This document shows, piece after piece, positions 42,207 through 44,085 of a stretch of DNA of 44,085 nucleotides. The DNA is from an uncultured Collinsella sp. Its GTDB lineage: Bacteria > Actinomycetota > Coriobacteriia > Coriobacteriales > Coriobacteriaceae. Positions within the stretch are counted from its first letter, which is position 1, and each line of letters opens with the position of its first letter. The stretch is from positions 1 to 44,085 of the forward strand of contig UQNC01000011.1 of assembly GCA_900542175.1 (NCBI GenBank). Reading direction: 5' to 3'. Position numbers and translations under genes: made by a program. Below the pieces are notes generated by a model. That model was given only the letters and a program-made list of their open reading frames with translations, was not told the DNA's origin and did not search any database.

Positions 42207-43172
42207 GTGACCCTGTACGAGCAGCTCGTTATCGAGCTCACCAACCAATCGTTTTCCCTTCAGGCCGCCTACCGCAGCGGCGGCACGCCCTATGAGCTGA
42301 GTGACCGCGAGCCCGAGCCCTACGACCAGCAAATCAGGGACTTCGCCCGCATGATCGAGGAAGCCGATTGCGTGCTGGTGGGCGGGGCCTCTGGGCTCTC
42401 CGCGGCGGGCGGCGGCGACTTCTATTACGAGGACAACGCAACCTATCGCAGGCATTTCGGCAAATTCGCCGAGCGTTACGGTTTCAAGGGCGCTTTCGAG
42501 GGGTCGTTCTACCGCTGGCCCACCGCCGAGGCGCGCTGGGGATACCTCGCCACCTTCCTCGACACCACGCTCAACGCCCCGCTGCGCAAGCCCTACAAGG
42601 ACCTCGACGCCATTCTCGCCGAGAAGGATTTCTTCGTGCTCACCACCAACCAGGACACGCAGTTTGTGAAGCTCTACCCCTGGGAGAAGGTGGCAGAGAT
42701 CCAAGGCGACCACCGCTTCTTTCAGTGCTCCCGCTGTTGCACCGACGCGGTGTGGGATGCGGTCGAGCCGGTCTCCAACATGGTAGAGGCCATGGGAGAC
42801 GGCCTTGAGGTTCCGACAGAGCTCGTGCCGCGCTGCCCGCACTGCGGGGCAGAGGCGTTCCCCTGGGTTCGCGGCTACGGCAACTTCCTGCAGGGCGAGC
42901 TCTACGAGGAGCAGTACCACAAGGTGTCCGACTGGCTCGACGCGCACGCGCGGCAGAGGATCCTTTTCCTCGAGCTGGGCGTGGGCCGCATGACGCCCGC
43001 GTTTATCCAGGAGCCGTTCTGGGCCCTCACGGCGCAGTTGTCGCTGGCTAGCTACATCGCCGTGAACAACAGGACGCAGTTTCTCCCCCGCGCGATCGAG
43101 GATTGGGGGCTCGCCGTTCGCGCCGACATCGCCGACGTGCTCGCCGACGTGCGCAAGACGCTGGGGAGGTAG
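42207..43172 (+). CDS. Class M (SirTM-like) sirtuin with zinc ribbon
   Basis: 321 residues from GTG 42207 (GAAGG 7 bases upstream). The NAD-binding loop reads VGGASGLSAAGGGDFY in place of the GAGISxxSGIPDFR of classic sirtuins; FVLTTNQDTQF keeps Asn148; VAEIQGDHRFFQC keeps Gln166, the residue that replaces the classical His in class M enzymes. Zinc is bound by Cys174/Cys177 (CSRC) and Cys210/Cys213 (CPHC), and RILFLELGVGRMTPAFIQ is the class M C-terminal motif. Class M sirtuins in Firmicutes act as protein ADP-ribosyltransferases in operons with a macrodomain and lipoyl genes. Those partners are not in this window. First of three tandem sirtuin genes. Confidence 0.85.
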   Translation: MTLYEQLVIELTNQSFSLQAAYRSGGTPYELSDREPEPYDQQIRDFARMIEEADCVLVGGASGLSAAGGGDFYYEDNATYRRHFGKFAERYGFKGAFEGSFYRWPTAEARWGYLATFLDTTLNAPLRKPYKDLDAILAEKDFFVLTTNQDTQFVKLYPWEKVAEIQGDHRFFQCSRCCTDAVWDAVEPVSNMVEAMGDGLEVPTELVPRCPHCGAEAFPWVRGYGNFLQGELYEEQYHKVSDWLDAHARQRILFLELGVGRMTPAFIQEPFWALTAQLSLASYIAVNNRTQFLPRAIEDWGLAVRADIADVLADVRKTLGR

Positions 43173-43175
43173 CAC

Positions 43176-43874
43176 ATGGAAACGGTGAAAGCAGTTCGCA
43201 TAGGCAGGGCGCTAGCCGAGGCGGATCTTGTCATCATCGGCGCCAGCAACGGGCTGGACATGGCAGAGGGGCTCAACCTCTTCTGCGCCGATGCTCATTT
43301 CCGAGAGGCGTACGGCGACCTCGCTCAGGCCGACGGCATCGGCTGCATACTGCAGGGGCTCGCCTCCCCGGATGCCAGCGTGCGAAGCCGATGGGTCGAG
43401 CGGTTCCATCAAAAGGAGTATGTCGAGTATGAGCCCAGCCCGCTCATGAACGGGCTGCGGCGTCTTACAGAGCACGCTGACACCTTCGTGATCACGTGCA
43501 ATATCGACGGGCACTTCGTACGCGCAGGGTTCAACGAGAACCGCGTGCTCGAGACGGAGGGGAGCATACGCACGTCGATCGACGAGCGGCGTCTCGCCCA
43601 TCCAGACGCCCTCGCCACGGCCCAGCTCGAGGAGCTCGAGCGCCTTGTGCAAGCCCATCGCAACGGCAGGGTCGCCATCCTCGAACTTGGCGTGGGACTG
43701 CGCAACGGCATCATAAAGCACATGCTCGCCCAGATCGCGAACGTCTGCGAGCACGCCACCTACATCGTGTTCAACTACAGCCAGGCCATGGCGCCCGACG
43801 CCTCGTGCGAGACGATTCTCGTTGACGGCGATATGACCCCGGCTTTCGAGGAGATCGCCCGATGCCACCCCTAG
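43176..43874 (+). CDS. Degenerate class M sirtuin paralogue (no zinc cysteines)
   Basis: 232 residues, three bases after the previous gene, with GGGGAGG six bases upstream. It has the same order of motifs as its neighbour: LVIIGASNGLDMAEGLN (loop), VITCNIDGHFVRAGF (Asn109), and VAILELGVGLRNGIIKH. Differences are pointed: the position of the catalytic Gln is Glu128 (LETEGS), the four zinc cysteines are gone, and the NAD loop lacks the canonical GG. It is clearly homologous but may be non-catalytic or changed in reaction. It overlaps the third gene by 13 bases, so the trio is one transcript. Confidence 0.8.
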   Translation: METVKAVRIGRALAEADLVIIGASNGLDMAEGLNLFCADAHFREAYGDLAQADGIGCILQGLASPDASVRSRWVERFHQKEYVEYEPSPLMNGLRRLTEHADTFVITCNIDGHFVRAGFNENRVLETEGSIRTSIDERRLAHPDALATAQLEELERLVQAHRNGRVAILELGVGLRNGIIKHMLAQIANVCEHATYIVFNYSQAMAPDASCETILVDGDMTPAFEEIARCHP

Positions 43875-44085
43875 AAAGAGAAGCGCGTAGGCTTCGAAGC
43901 CTTATCGACGATGCCGACGCCATCATCGTCGGCATCGGCTCGGGCATGTCGAGCGCCGCCGGGTTCAACCATTACAACCGCGCGGGCATGGCGCGCGCAG
44001 GAATGGCGGACTGGCAGCAAGCCTTTGGCTTCAAGAGCCTTTTCGACGGCTTCTACCACCTCTACCCCAGCCTCGAGCAGCAATG
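43862..44085 (+). CDS. Third class M sirtuin, N-terminal part (cut by window edge)
   Basis: ATG 43862 overlaps the previous stop by 13 bases. The 74 visible codons read IDDADAIIVGIGSGMSSAAG, then FNHYNRAGMARAGMADWQQA and FGFKSLFDGFYHLYPSLEQQ, a close match to the start of SirTM proteins of Firmicutes and nearer to the canonical NAD loop than its two neighbours. The rest lies outside the window. Confidence 0.85.
   Translation, partial: MPPLEREARRLRSLIDDADAIIVGIGSGMSSAAGFNHYNRAGMARAGMADWQQAFGFKSLFDGFYHLYPSLEQQ

Noticed and set aside
1..44085. CRISPR arrays, tRNA and rRNA genes
   Set aside because: No regularly spaced direct repeats, tRNA cloverleaf with CCA-type end, or rRNA core sequence was noticed on either strand; the repeats present are isolated palindromes.

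Overview
The window looks like a chromosomal segment of a high-GC, host-associated actinobacterium of the class Coriobacteriia, probably Collinsella or a close relative. This is inferred from overall gene flavour: MgtA-type ATPases with tiny partner genes, a CD1871A-type redox module, an LAxTG-anchored giant surface protein, a LexA/DinR-type box, and a dispersed palindrome built on TGTGACAAAGGGAC. No rRNA, tRNA or CRISPR was found, so the taxonomic call is moderate.

Layout. 1-460: the start of an IS110-family transposase (minus strand), its non-coding end and a 36-bp palindrome. 461-7682 (minus): tRNA-dihydrouridine synthase; a Mg2+-type P-type ATPase (mgtA) followed by a 51-residue membrane protein; then a second, N-terminally shorter MgtA-like ATPase with a response-regulator-type DNA-binding protein that has no receiver domain. 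7795-10609: a LysR regulator divergent from aldo/keto reductase, a small protein and a flavodoxin. 10610-11075: a 186-bp long inverted repeat and a palindrome copy. 11076-12800: two membrane proteins of unknown role. 12892-18880: a regulon made of an agmatine-deiminase-like enzyme, an unusual carbamoyltransferase and an MFS carrier (minus), a TetR regulator (plus) and a second paralogous MFS carrier (minus), with matching operator-like palindromes. 19040-22294: a fused MacB-like ABC transporter. 22548-26491: a thiol-redox module (TlpA lipoprotein, NapH-like 4Fe-4S membrane protein, 49-residue CD1871A-type protein) divergent from a two-component system. 26608-28890: a GMP synthase ATP-pyrophosphatase subunit without its amidotransferase domain, and a LuxR-type regulator. 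29046-34552: a 1455-residue surface protein with Tat-like signal and LAGTG anchor, convergent with a lipoprotein. 34921-39204: a divergent type II topoisomerase pair behind a consensus LexA box. 39304-41304: an AAA/DUF4143 ATPase and an iron-sulfur flavoprotein. 41509-44085: a TetR regulator divergent from three consecutive class M-like sirtuin genes, the last cut by the window end.

How the genes work together. Three modules stand out: (i) a deiminase/carbamoyltransferase/MFS system under a TetR repressor, which resembles the agmatine deiminase pathway but with substrate-site motifs unlike ornithine or putrescine transferases and with no carbamate kinase in view; (ii) a tandem sirtuin operon in which the middle paralogue has lost the zinc cysteines and the key glutamine, so it may be a non-catalytic or retooled partner; (iii) a dispersed palindrome family whose copies sit just 3' of genes and in two cases touch or supply the stop codon. 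Two genes under 60 residues (1525-1680 and 24435-24584) and several terminators and operators are also recorded.
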